This document shows, piece by piece, positions 43,600 through 54,867 of a stretch of DNA of 64,000 bases. This DNA comes from Teratosphaeria epicoccoides. Lineage: Eukaryota; Ascomycota; Dothideomycetes; Mycosphaerellales; Teratosphaeriaceae. How positions within the stretch are numbered: the first letter of the stretch is position 1; every line of letters starts with the position of its first letter. The notes beneath the pieces were generated by a model, which saw only the letters and a list, made by a program, of their open reading frames with translations, was not told the DNA's origin and did not search any database. The stretch is taken from the NCBI GenBank assembly GCA_021401465.1, contig JADDMT010000009.1:1-64000 (forward strand). Reading direction: 5' to 3'. The position numbers and the translations under genes are program-made.

Positions 43600-44832
43600 T
43601 CATGGGAAGACCTGCTTCTCGTGCCACACCTGTTGTTGCTGCGACAAGCCTTGCTGTCGGCGTTTCTCATCAGCCTGCACATGGGCCTCTTCGTGATAGT
43701 ACATGACTCCATCACCATGTTCGCTGTGGCTGTGACTTCTTTGTGATACTTGAGTAGGCATGCTCCCATGACCTTGGGTCGCAAACCTCTCGGTATCTTC
43801 TCCAAGGCTACTGCTATCTCCCGGAGGTGCATACCACGGTCGTGCAGGATACCAAGGCGTCGTGTTCGCACTGGCGCTACTCCGCCTGACCGTACCGACA
43901 GCATGGGCCACGAGTGCCTTGATGAGCGTGTAGAGCACCGGAAGATTGGCACAAACGACAGCAAGTGACGTTTCTGCTGCGGTCCAAATCGGGCCTTTCG
44001 TCGTGGCATACAACGTGTCTGGATCGTGGGGGTTGTTTAAGTATTCGATTCGAATGATGGAGATCAGTGAGACAAAGCCACCAATCAAGAATCCAATAGC
44101 CAAGAATATCCTCCTGGTAAAGCTGGTGTTCAACTTCCAGACTAGAGGCATGGGTAGACATATCACTATAGCATCTGTCACCAGGTTCGTGGCAGTGATT
44201 GACTTGAAGTAAGTCAAGCCATTTAAACAAGTGCCAGGCGCCTCGGGATTCCAGAACTTCGATATTGGCGTGCATTGTATGATAGCAGCAACTTCGGCGC
44301 CAATAAACCACATGAGCACAAGGGTCGAGCTGACGTGTATGCCCCATTTCATCCATCGTACGCTTCGAAAGAGTCTCCAGTAGAATAGCAGGATCGAAAG
44401 TTTGATGATAGTCATGCATGCTGCGTAAAATGGCTCCACGCTATACAAGCTCTGCTGATAGTCAGCATTACAAACAATCTTTGGGCGGGTCGGGCGCACT
44501 TTGAGGAAATTGGAGACATCGCTGTCGAACTCGTCTGGTGTAAATTGGTCAAGGTGTAAAGACAACCCGTATTTAATACCTGTAGAGGCAGTCAGCAGAA
44601 TTCATGCTTCGACGCAGTCTCGTTTCGTGGCAAGCATACCGACTACGAGCTGAGCGCACAGCGCATATGACAAGACTTGGCCGGACAGCAGTAACCAGTC
44701 GTCGAACCAAAAGCCGACTCCAGTCCAGCTTCTGCACCATAAGCGCGCAACGGTAGAGCTCGTTGATATGGTCGCAAGTATGACCGCCGCGGCAAGTATA
44801 CCAGGCTGCTGGCCTTGCAGATGCCAATTCAT
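43600..44832 (-). CDS. Fungal rhodopsin-domain (PTH11/SAT17-like) integral membrane protein
   Basis: Three exons (44832-44640, 44579-44500, 44451-43600) give 374 aa. Intron 1 (60 nt, GTATGC...CTACAG) joins LVVG to IKYGLSLHLDQF; intron 2 (48 nt, GTGCGC, branch GCTGAC, CAGCAG) joins SNFLK to SLYSVEPFY. Seven membrane segments are visible, starting with ILAAAVILATISTS and including MTIIKLSILLFYWRLF, ITATNLVTDAIVICLPMPLVW and IFLAIGFLIGGFVSLISI. GFWFDDWLLL and CTPISKFWNP are typical of the fungal rhodopsin domain family. The C-terminal 90 residues are cytosolic and His/Ser/Gln-rich. These proteins resemble GPCRs; some sense surfaces or metabolites and others lie in metabolite clusters. It is next to the MFS gene on the same strand. 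Confidence 0.92.
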
Positions 44833-46639
44833 GGTGGTTTCACAACGACCACCGGCTGCCAAGTCTCGACCCTCTCAACCCAGTCCGCGGGCAAAGCTTC
44901 AGTCCTCGTCGTCGACGCCAATTGTATTCTTGGCATGGAGGTAGATTGCGGCGCCTGCTTGGCAATTGGAATTCTGTACGCTCCACCCGTACCGGGTACT
45001 TTAGCAAGGACCAAAACAGGTGGCGTCGAAGCAGACCAGCCGGATGCTCTGGTAAGCGAATCTACGTCGCATTACTCTAGCCCCGAAATCCTCTCGCCGG
45101 CAAGACTTGAGGATGCGAGCATGTTCGTTGGAAAAAGCGATCCTATCAATAATGGAGGGACGGTATAAAAGTCGTTGTTGGAGCCGGACTGACAGTCGCG
45201 CAGGAACGCTCTTCTCGACCATAGATTCTAAGCTTTTGTGGAAAGTTTTCTCCACCGCTAGGGCCTGTGGATCATCGGTAGGGCATTAGGCCCATCGAGC
45301 AGACGTCATAAAGAGATGAACCATGAAGCCGGTGTCATGGACCGCGCACAGCTCGTTGTGTGCTGTACAACTTGTACATTACCGCACAGTGTTTGTTCGC
45401 AAGCCGGTTGGGTTCGGATTGATCGTCGAATCATTTGCTCAGAGAGCGATGATCACTACTGTTTCAATGTAGAGTCCTTCAATGAGTAACCTAGCTACGA
45501 ATGTACCGAGGTTCCCGAGTACATAGCTCTTCATGCATGCACCTTGCTAGACTTCTATTGCGAGTCGTAAATTGTGAACTAGAGAGATACAGCCCAGAGA
45601 ATGAAGGCCCATGTGCAGCTGCAAATACCCATGAAGAGACAAGACAACGGGACCGCGCATTCACGCAATCAGACGCCGTACCAGCACGCTCCTGCATGAA
45701 TGAGGGAATCGCTACATCGATGCGTTGCTGACTGGCAAAGATGCGCGGCAATGAGGTGGAACGTGCATTCGCCAGCACACCAACATGTTCAACCCCTGCC
45801 GTGACGGTACAAGCATTGCTCAGAAGCCGTCTTCCGCACCAATGCTGAGTCTCTGACATAGCACGCATGTGGCTTGTATAGTCATCCACACTCTCACAGA
45901 GCTGCGTGCGGCTCCCAGCCTATAGCACAAGTCTTATTGTTATTCGCTCTTATCAGACTGCATGTTGATGATGACCTGCCCTTTCGAAAGGTAAAGGTGG
46001 GAGTGCTATGAGCGTGAACACAATCCTGAGCAGGTAAAGGGCTCTATGTCTGCCCGGACTCTGCCGTACATACCCTCTTACTCTGCCTCGAGGCGACTGT
46101 CTCAGCAGAGCTGGATCTGGCTCGGTCAGCTGTCCAGATGCACAGCTTGAGATTTACCCCAGTTTGCGGTCTTGTCAGCACGCTGCCAGCGAAAGAATCG
46201 GCGGGAGGTGCTCTTGGCTTCACACACCACGCTATGGATGGGCTGCAAGAGAAACGGCATAATACGACTGGACTGCGGCATATGTCATGCTGCGGACTCT
46301 GTGAGACAGAGTATAGGTAGGTCTATTGCTGTATGACAGTATGACCGGTTGTTGAAATACTTATCAGCTCTTACGTGACGGGTATCAATCCGGCGTCCGG
46401 TAAAGTAATAATCCGATGACGCGCGCTCTGTTCACATGCAGCTGGAGGATGTGGTCAATCTTTCTTGTACTCCCACACCAACACTACACAAAGCAAGAAC
46501 AAGCACCATACCCGCCATCCCAATAGAAATTGACGCAATGCACTACAAGCTGAGAATGGCACTCGCGGCCTGCTTCTCCTAGAATGGAAAGCGGGAGGAC
46601 GAGATTGCCAGCTACTACACATACGACACGACTGCCACG
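44833..46639. promoter_or_regulatory. Divergent intergenic region between rhodopsin-domain gene and EFR3
   Basis: About 1.8 kb. Short frames on both strands (for example 45491-45889) are mutually overlapping and featureless. I read it as two promoters and spacer DNA. Confidence 0.5.
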
Positions 46640-49600
46640 ATGAGTCGGACTACGCATCTGCCTGGACACCTCGATTCAGTGCGCCAGAAAGTACGCCCCA
46701 AGCACCAGCTCCTCATCCTCAAGTGCTATCCGCGCCTCCCGAAGAATGCCTCCACCGACGAGGCCAAGCCGAATGGCTCCGAGCTGAGCTACCTCCTCTA
46801 CTACGCCGCGACGCGCCGCAGCAAGCTGCAAAAAGTGGGTGCCTTTCTCGAGAAGAAGACCGCCAGCGACGTCGATAAACAGCAGAGCGCGAGAGTAAAT
46901 GTCACGTTGCAGATCCTCACGGCGCTTGTCAACAACAAGGTCGCTGGCGAGGGCTCCTCACTAGCGCTGATTGCGCCCTATGTCGTGCGCATTATCAGCG
47001 GTATTCTGCGCGACAGCAACGACATAAGCCTCATCGCGGCGACACTGCAGACATGGGACGTTTTCTGCCGTCACCCAGAGCAGGCGCTGCTAGCGCCAGA
47101 CTGGGCGTACTGCGAGATGTTCTTCAACCAGGTCGTCACCTCATACAACATCCTGGCACAAAAGACTACGGGCAAGAAGCTCGGTAACAATACTACTTCA
47201 GTTGCCAGCCACGACGCCATACGACTCCGCGAAATCGGACTGCGCGCGCAAAGCAGCGTACTCCACTCCGCAATCCTTGAGAATCAAATCGCGCAACAGA
47301 TCGTCTACTCCGTCGTACCTTGCATACTGAGCAACATGCGTGGAGTGGATGACGGTGCATATGTAAGGCATCTCGTGGAAATCAGCATCAAGAATAGCGA
47401 GGAAGAGAAGGACAAAGCCCCGCTTCCTAGGCCGAGCATGGCAACAGTCCGCACTCAGACGGGAAGCGTGGAGGGTATCGAGACGGATCCGCGCTCAGCA
47501 GCAGGCTCTGCGCAGGACGCAGACGCGCTTGCCGAGGAGCGTGTCGCTGTCCTTGCCTTGGACACTTTGAGAGAATTTTTCTGCAATGACAACAGAGGGC
47601 AGATCAGACAGTCTGCTACCGCAGCTCTCGAGCATATGGAGCGCTTGCAATTATATCAAACTCCACCCGTTAAGAACACACTCAACCAAGACCTGTTCCG
47701 GATCGACAGCTGGTCTCTGGAAGTCTTCAAGCTCTGCACTGCATGGACTCCAGTACAAGACCGATTTGTCCTCATAATGACAGCCGCTCAGATGCTGGTC
47801 GCTCGACCGCTGACTTCTGAGAATGAGAAGCTGAAGACGCACCTGCTGTACATCAACCTCATCAGTCACACTCTTGCATCCGAATTGAACCTCATTGGGC
47901 TTTCCGTGATGGATGTCCTTCTCAGTTTGATCTCCCACACCCTCAACGCGTTACAACTGTTGGTCCCCATCGCTGGGACTTCGCAGCAAAACGCGGGCAA
48001 GACGTTGTTGCTCAATGCACTGCAAGCCTGCATCGCCAACCTGGCCACGCATATATATTACACCGAGCAGATCGGCGACATGATCGCTGTTGTACTTCAA
48101 CGGATCAAGTCTGATCCGGGAGGCGGCGCTGCCGCCTTTCCGAGCCCGGGCGACTTGCGGAGACACTTCGATTCCGAGCAAGCTCGGGTCCTTGCGCTCC
48201 AGCTTGTTCGTCGTATTCTGGGCGTGGCAACTCAGCACCGCCCAACCAATGCATTTGGCGACAGCAGTAGACATTCCGTGCACATTTCTAACTGGGAGGG
48301 CACGCAGTTCCTGATGAATGATCGCTCCCCATACGTGCGCAAAGCCTATGTTGAAGCTCTCATCAGCTGGCTCGATTCAGAGACAACCAAGAGCGATTTC
48401 CGTCTCTCGCAGGCCAAGATGATTGGGAAGAAGAAGCATGCCGAGGACGGCATCATGCGCAGGGCCGTCAGTAATGCATCCGCGACCAAAAGACGTGTAG
48501 CTGGGGCCGCAGCCACCAAATCGCCCTCGCGGACGTTTCTGCAACTTCTGCATGTCGCTAACTACGAGCATGCATTGAACTTCGCTGCTTCATCACCATC
48601 TGACATTCTCCTTATCTCCACCTTGCAAGCAAAGCTCGTTGAAAAGCTTGGCATCAATGAGATCGAAGACGGGTTGCCGATGATGCTTGCTTTGCAAGAG
48701 CAAATACCAACCATTGAGTCTCCAATGGGCAAATTACGGATTGGTAGCTTGGTACATGGCTACCTTTGGACCATCGTGGAAACTTTTGATTGTTACGACG
48801 ACCGGGCTGGGAGAGAGATCCGGCGGGAAATTGACAGGAGGAAAGCAGGTGGGGCTTGGGCTGAGCAGATCAAGACTGATGACCCGCGCCCTTCTATTGA
48901 CGCGCTTACCATAGAACCCCAGGACGATCAGAAGTCTGTCCTCTCTGTGGCTTCAGCGGGACAGGATCTTGTTCCGTTCGATAGCCGTGAGAGCCTGGTC
49001 AATTCCATTCTCGATCACTATCAGCGCAGCATTGCCAGTCCACCGTCTTCTGCTCCCGGCTCGCCTGGACGAAGCTTCAGTATGAGCCCAGTACCACCCA
49101 CGGAGCGCTCAAGCAGCTATCTCGGTGCGAAGCCAACATGCGCCGACCCATCATTGGTGGACGCTGCGCGATGCGCGATGATGAGCACCTGGAACAAGGA
49201 GGAGCGTCTCAAAGTCGTTGCTGCCACGGCACCGGGGAGCGTCGGCGGTCGTTCTAGCCCACAGAATGGTGCCATTCTCACTACCGCTGTTGATACTACT
49301 ATGATGGGTAATCACCGGCAGCTGCTCGCTGTTAGCCCACAGCGAAGACCCAGCGGCTCTTCGGCAGGTCGCGCCAGCTCCACGGGCGCAGCAAGGGCGC
49401 CAACAAAGGTGGAAGATCTGAAAGACGGGATGACCAAAAGTATCTACTCTCCTGTGTCTGCAGGAAGCAGACGACACATCGACCCCAACGACACTGCTAG
49501 CGAGAGTATGGTTGAGGTGGGTGAAGAGGATCTCGAGAGTGATGTCGATACGAGAAAGATGTCGAAGTTTGATATCAATGGGTTGTTGTCCAGTATTGTC

Positions 49601-49651
49601 ATTGAGAGTCCGGTGCCAAGGAAAGGAAGAATGGAGGAACCGCCTTATTGA
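46640..49651 (+). CDS. EFR3: EFR3 homolog, plasma-membrane anchor of the PI4-kinase Stt4 complex
   Basis: Uninterrupted 1003-codon frame. The N-terminus is the EFR3 signature: SVRQKVRPKHQLLILKCYPR, then NGSELSYLLYYAATRRSKLQ and KVGAFLEKKT. The basic patch and the Cys in ILKCY suit membrane binding and possible palmitoylation. Alpha-helical HEAT/ARM-like repeats fill about residues 60-700, and a Ser-rich disordered tail with a DLESDVDTRKMSKFDINGLL segment ends the protein. Efr3 recruits Ypp1 and the phosphatidylinositol 4-kinase Stt4 to cortical patches at the plasma membrane, supplying PI4P. The length is similar to other filamentous fungal EFR3 proteins and larger than yeast Efr3 (about 780 aa). 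Confidence 0.95.
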   Translation: MSRTTHLPGHLDSVRQKVRPKHQLLILKCYPRLPKNASTDEAKPNGSELSYLLYYAATRRSKLQKVGAFLEKKTASDVDKQQSARVNVTLQILTALVNNKVAGEGSSLALIAPYVVRIISGILRDSNDISLIAATLQTWDVFCRHPEQALLAPDWAYCEMFFNQVVTSYNILAQKTTGKKLGNNTTSVASHDAIRLREIGLRAQSSVLHSAILENQIAQQIVYSVVPCILSNMRGVDDGAYVRHLVEISIKNSEEEKDKAPLPRPSMATVRTQTGSVEGIETDPRSAAGSAQDADALAEERVAVLALDTLREFFCNDNRGQIRQSATAALEHMERLQLYQTPPVKNTLNQDLFRIDSWSLEVFKLCTAWTPVQDRFVLIMTAAQMLVARPLTSENEKLKTHLLYINLISHTLASELNLIGLSVMDVLLSLISHTLNALQLLVPIAGTSQQNAGKTLLLNALQACIANLATHIYYTEQIGDMIAVVLQRIKSDPGGGAAAFPSPGDLRRHFDSEQARVLALQLVRRILGVATQHRPTNAFGDSSRHSVHISNWEGTQFLMNDRSPYVRKAYVEALISWLDSETTKSDFRLSQAKMIGKKKHAEDGIMRRAVSNASATKRRVAGAAATKSPSRTFLQLLHVANYEHALNFAASSPSDILLISTLQAKLVEKLGINEIEDGLPMMLALQEQIPTIESPMGKLRIGSLVHGYLWTIVETFDCYDDRAGREIRREIDRRKAGGAWAEQIKTDDPRPSIDALTIEPQDDQKSVLSVASAGQDLVPFDSRESLVNSILDHYQRSIASPPSSAPGSPGRSFSMSPVPPTERSSSYLGAKPTCADPSLVDAARCAMMSTWNKEERLKVVAATAPGSVGGRSSPQNGAILTTAVDTTMMGNHRQLLAVSPQRRPSGSSAGRASSTGAARAPTKVEDLKDGMTKSIYSPVSAGSRRHIDPNDTASESMVEVGEEDLESDVDTRKMSKFDINGLLSSIVIESPVPRKGRMEEPPY

Positions 49652-52600
49652 TTGTATTGTTACGGTCGTTGCGAGATACCCTACTGCATTTCCTGAGAGA
49701 TCAGGAACGGCAGCATAATAGTAAAGCGCCAGGAACATCGGTTGGGCATGGTTTGGTTTTGCATTAATGTTGTGTTCGACATGAGTGCGCCGACGAGCGT
49801 CTGCAATTATTGTACGTTTAGAGCTCAGATAGGTTGGAGGAGCACACACGTTTTCCGACGTCGTATGTCTGCCTATTGCCCACAGTACACGGTGGCGTTG
49901 ATCTCCACCAGTCAACTTTGGCCTCAAGTGGCAGCCGCTTGAGTCCCTCGAATTCTCGACTGCTCGAATGACGGAAGTTTAGGCATGAACCAAAGCACCA
50001 CAGCTTCCGGCAGCTCACGAGGACTTGAAGGGGAGCAGTATAGAAGCCTACAGAGACGGGCCTACAGAGACGGGGAGGCTCAATTGATCTTTGGAAAGCT
50101 GGGCTTCGGCGCATCATGAGACAATCGAGACAATGAGCTCTTCTGCATGCTATATACATCGTCGGCAGCAGCTAGACCTCGACCTAGCGCGGGTTACAGC
50201 GGAGAAGGCGCAGAGCAAAACCTCATCACGGCGATAGGCCGTATATAAATTGCTTTTGTCGTGTTTCTGGACATCGCTGGACTCGCATTTCTAGCAGGAT
50301 GGCAATGAGGACCTGTGGAGCTTCGGAGCCTGAAGTTGCAATACTTGTGATCGGTTGCGCACCTCTTCTTGGTGGAGCTTGTAGTACCTGGCGATAACAT
50401 CAAAATGAGGCAGCCTTGTAGCCTCCAGGACAGCCCCTTATTCACCCCCACGGATGCATAGACTTTGCTCTGGGCGCCGTGTACACGATGAAGCGCTTGC
50501 GAAGCAATGACACCAGCTCGCTGATGACAGAGCTTAAATAATCACTTCTTTGCAACGGCCCGCGGCACGAAGCGGCGGCCATGGTCGAGACGGGCGGACT
50601 ACTGATGCAACGGTCCTGCAACCGTCTTGTCTACTGCGGAGGCGCGCAAAGCCGCTGCCTTCTGAACTCCACGACGAGAAGCGCTTGATGTGGCGCGATG
50701 GATTCTCGACTAGTCGGCACGAACGGCAGGTTGTTCCAGGCTTGTTGTGACCGTCATCCGGGCCATGATAACGTTGCTGAAGTCCGGGTAGACTCTCGAG
50801 CTACAACAACCGAAAGAGGTATCCTTGTAAGCGCCGGCCAAGTGGAAAACTTGGAAACTTAGTTCCTGCCGACATTCCTGTAGATGAACTAGCTGCGTTG
50901 CTTTCTGACAGATGTGTAAGCTGGCAGCGCTCCAAGCGGCTCCATCCGACAACGATGACGGCGACCAGAGGGCCGTTCACTCCGTGCAGAAGGTCCGCAT
51001 GACTCCCGTGATCGTTGTATGCTGCATGCGAGTATTGCGCTGGGTCGGCCTTGGTAAGCAACCCTGGGAATGGAACAAATCAAGTGCAGGGTGGGACACA
51101 CACACAGCACTAATAAGCTACGCCCACGCATTGTCATTCGATCAGCTGGGTGGGGTCGTAGAGTTCGGAATGCGGTATCGCAATCCAGGTCCACACTCGA
51201 TGCGGACGTTGGAATAGGCTTGGGCGTCGCGGTTTCACCCATGGAGTGTTACGCTTTTCAAGACACTGACAGGGTTGAGACAAACTGTGAACTACATCGC
51301 AGATCCAGCATCCCTGCGGACATCTTTGCGCACGGGAACACCGTGGTAAGATGCCGCCAAGATATGTAACGTTGAGGACTTTTTGCGTGGCCTGCAGGAG
51401 TTGCTGCAGGCGGACTTCACTGCCGGCCTACCTACACAATTTCGAGGTCATGAGCAATTTATGATTGGATCGCGGAAGGTCTGCACTTCTCTCATTGGCT
51501 GTGTGATCTCCACCTCACGACATTCATTACCCGTCATCTCTCCATGTAACTCTGAAGGCGTGGACGACGACTTTCATAGGGGCCTGCATCATCTGATTCA
51601 TATTGTAGCGTCGATTACACATTCGACAAAGGCTATGTCCCGGACAGACCCAGCCGATCGCTTGTCATTCGATCGATCGAGAAGCTTACCTCAATCATTT
51701 TTAATGTGCATGTATAGTGCTACTGGACGGAACACGGCCTTCCGGCGTGCTATATTTGCGGCAGCCATGTTGTTGCTCATTGCACCAGCAGTCTCGAACG
51801 ATCGTCCTGCTGGCGAGCAATAGTATACAAGGACTGGCCGTACACGTCGCAATTGGACAGTTGGGAGTAAGTTGCGTAGGACTAGCGATGTGGAGGATCG
51901 CCTAGTCCATAGCCGTGCATCGGAACTCGATGCCATCAGTATTGATTGGATCCCGGGCGGTCTGTGTTTCGGTCGCGTCTGGGGACCTGTCTGACCTTGT
52001 CTACCACATCCCACGAGACTTGAACGTCGATAGGTACCCTGCTTGCCGTACCAGAGCTTTCGCAACCTAGAACCGTGAAAGAAACCTCCGTAGCAAAACG
52101 TTGGCGGCGTACCTGAACGCTAGCCATGGGGTCTTCCGATGCTGGGCTAGGGCGTTGCCGTTGGCGTTGGATGTCCCAAGCGACCACCCTGCTCCGTCAT
52201 CAGAGACAACTCCGAGGCTGGCGATCGCTGTCGCAGGGGTCTTACATCAAGCAAGAACACGCCCGTTCGATTCTCGGCGCCCTGGCGTAGTCCTTTTCCC
52301 ATTGCGCGCCGTACCGCGAGACCAACCTTGATACCCACGCCTCCGCAACTGCTCTACCGGCTCAGCGACCCTGCGTTCATTTCCTCTGTCTTACTTTCGA
52401 ACTTGCATGTGCGCTCATGAATCATATCTAGAGGTAGCGCACCCAACGAGCTCTGGCTGCTGTATCATCAACGCTGCGACTCGGTCCCGAATCCTACGAA
52501 CGCTGCAGGCGCCATTGTGCTGCCAACAGCGACAAGCCACGAGCATCAGATGCTAGTACAAGCTGTTTTGGCCCTCCCGCATTCCTTTGACTGGCACGAT

Positions 52601-52654
52601 TGTCGCGGGTTCGCCGTGGTGCCTGAGGTCATTGTGACCAAGACCCAGAAGACC
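49652..52654. other. 3.0 kb intergenic, no gene recognised
   Basis: Contains the EFR3 3' flank and, near its right end, the probable leader of the CENP-B-type gene; an open frame runs upstream of 52655 to 52517 but is not protein-like. Frames of 80-146 codons at 50194-50451, 50889-51242 and 51383-51823 show no motif. No transposon ends or strong repeats were noticed. Confidence 0.45.
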
Positions 52655-54419
52655 ATGGCCCACGATGAGAACCGTCAACATTTTCAGCAGTCGCCGCCGA
52701 TAGAGCCTTGGAATCATGTATATCCACACTCACATCATGGGACGCCAGCGCAAGAGTACTCGGGTTTCAACTTTACCAGTCCGCAAGTGCCGATGGACTC
52801 CAGCACATACACTAGCAACCTTCAACAACGGCCGTACCAGCAGCTGCAACCTCTGATAATGCCGCAATGGCCATCGATGCTTAGCACGCATCAAGCGCAT
52901 CAGCAAAGCTATCAACCTGTGTATCCGACATCGATTCAGCCCATAACACCCATGTCCGCCGGGCCCGTGCAGACTCCAACTTTGACTCTATCTTCACGAT
53001 CAACGTCAGCGCCTCGCAAGACTCTAACGGATCAAGACCGACGGCGAATGTGCCAGTACGCCGAGGAACATCCACACAGCAAGCAGACTGAGATTGGTGG
53101 TGAGTACAGGCCAGCTCGCGTGATCACTCCTATTGCTAACCATCACGTAGCAATTTTTGGAGTCGAAAGAAGGTTAGTCACTCGTCGATCAACCCACGCG
53201 ACCGCAGTACAACTCACACGCAGGCAGTACCGTTTCCAAAGTGTTGAGACAGAAGGAGAAGTACCTGTTCCAAGACGATGGCAATCGATCGCCCATCAAG
53301 CGAGCGAAAGGCCGGTCGCCGGACATCGAGAGAGCACTGGCAAACTGGGCAAGAAATCAGGTATTGCGCTTCACTTCCATCTATTGATTTGTGTTAATGG
53401 GATGGCAGGAGAAGAAAGGATTGCCGCTCAGCGATGAAGTTATCCGTGAGAAGGCGCGAGCCTTTGCAGCGACAACTACAAGCCCCGAAAATCATCAAGT
53501 GTTGAGCTCCAGCTGGATCGAGAAGTTCAAACTCAAGAACAATCTTCTAGGTGCAAGGTCGCGGAAAGGGTCACTTGCGCCCGACGATATCGAAAATGCA
53601 TCCACAGCCGCTTCCTCCTCGCACGCATCGGGCGGCGTCTCGCCGGTGTCAACAGAGGGTCCTGGTTCACCATCGCCCGAGGATGCGCAAAATACAAAAG
53701 ATAATGAGGCTTCGAAGATTGAGAGTCCCGAAAGCTTTTTCGAGTATGCGCCAAGGGGCGGATCACTACATTCACATTCAGTGACGTCGCTCAATGCTGC
53801 TTTTGCGGACACAGTGTCTTCTTCGTTCTCGCCGGACACTATGAGCCCGACTTCGCCTTTCTTCACCCCAGACTCAGGAACTGCCGCTGGTGCATATGTG
53901 CAAGAACATCATGCGCACATGCAAGCTATCCTTCCATCAACCGCGACGAACGGTAACTCGCAACGGCCACGGAGTCAAACATTTCCCCTGTTAGACCAAT
54001 ACATGGCCGCCAGCGGATCTTCAGATGCAATGACCCCAAAGTACATGAATGCGATGCTCGACTCACCAATGGAGGAAGCTTCTGATCCTTTGAGCGGTAT
54101 GGACGAGACAGTGGACAAGGCGGACTACGACGATCGACCAAACACGGTAACGCCTTCAGAGACAATGCGGCCACCTCCGCTGCCCGCCCACATACTAGCG
54201 GCTGAGTTGAAAAGGGACCTCACACCATCAACATCCAGCTCCTCTCTCCGACAGGCGCCCAGTCCTGAGGAAGCCTTGAATGCGCTTCAGCTTGTGCACA
54301 GCTTCTTCGAGCAGCAACCAAATGGATTTCTTGATTTTCAGGAAAGCGTGACAATGGGCAAGTTGATGGAGAAGCTCAAGCTGCAATCACAGTCCAGGAG
54401 CAATAGCATCAGCCATTGA
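52655..54419 (+). CDS. CENP-B/Tc5-type helix-turn-helix DNA-binding protein
   Basis: Four exons (52655-53099, 53151-53172, 53228-53360, 53409-54419) give 536 aa; the second exon is only 22 nt. Joins are KQTEIG-AIFGVERS-TVSKVLRQKEKY and NWARNQ-EKKGLPLSDEV, all matching the family. The first HTH (TDQDRRRMCQYAEEHPHSKQ, then GVERSTVSKVL) spans about residues 125-165 and the CENP-B-type HTH (ERALANWARN, KARAFAATT, SSSWIEKFKLKN) about 180-245. The remainder is Ser/Pro-rich and disordered, ending in a helical FFEQQPNGFLDFQESVTMGK segment. No DDE transposase domain follows, so this is a host protein that uses a transposase-derived DNA-binding module. It is probably a nuclear regulator; its target sites are unknown. 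The upstream Gln/His/Pro-rich region may be an activation domain. Confidence 0.9.
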
Positions 54420-54867
54420 TCAGCATCACACGCGGTTGCTGCCCTCCCTATTCGATGTACAATATTTTACTTCTCGGCTAAATGCGGTATTTTGAGCATG
54501 ATGAGCGTCAAGAAGGCTATCACATTTCATGAAGACGGAAATCAACACGACGCTGCTCACGCGGCTATGGCATCTCGGGCATGTGTAGCCCAGAAAAAGT
54601 TAGGCTGAAGCATGTTGATATGTACAGTTACGGCGACGAGTCAACCACGACCATTTCGATTCGATGGCATTGCTTTTATAATAATATCTAACGAGACTCT
54701 ACGCTGTCACCATAGCAGATTCGACAGCGAAAGGCCGCGTGCGCACCCTCCACAGCCTAGGTCGGGGTCGCGCGGACGCTGTCTGAAAGAGCTTGGAAGA
54801 GAGCTTGGGAGCATCGACTCAATGCGTCCGATTGGCCGAACAGATGGGCGCTGAATTCTGGTCACTA
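54420..54867. other. Convergent 3' flanks
   Basis: About 450 bp between the CENP-B-type gene and the PXA-domain gene, which end toward each other. No gene was seen. Confidence 0.5.

Noticed and set aside
49151..49927. 258-codon minus-strand frame at the end of EFR3
   Set aside because: It mostly overlaps the EFR3 coding region antisense and has no motif.
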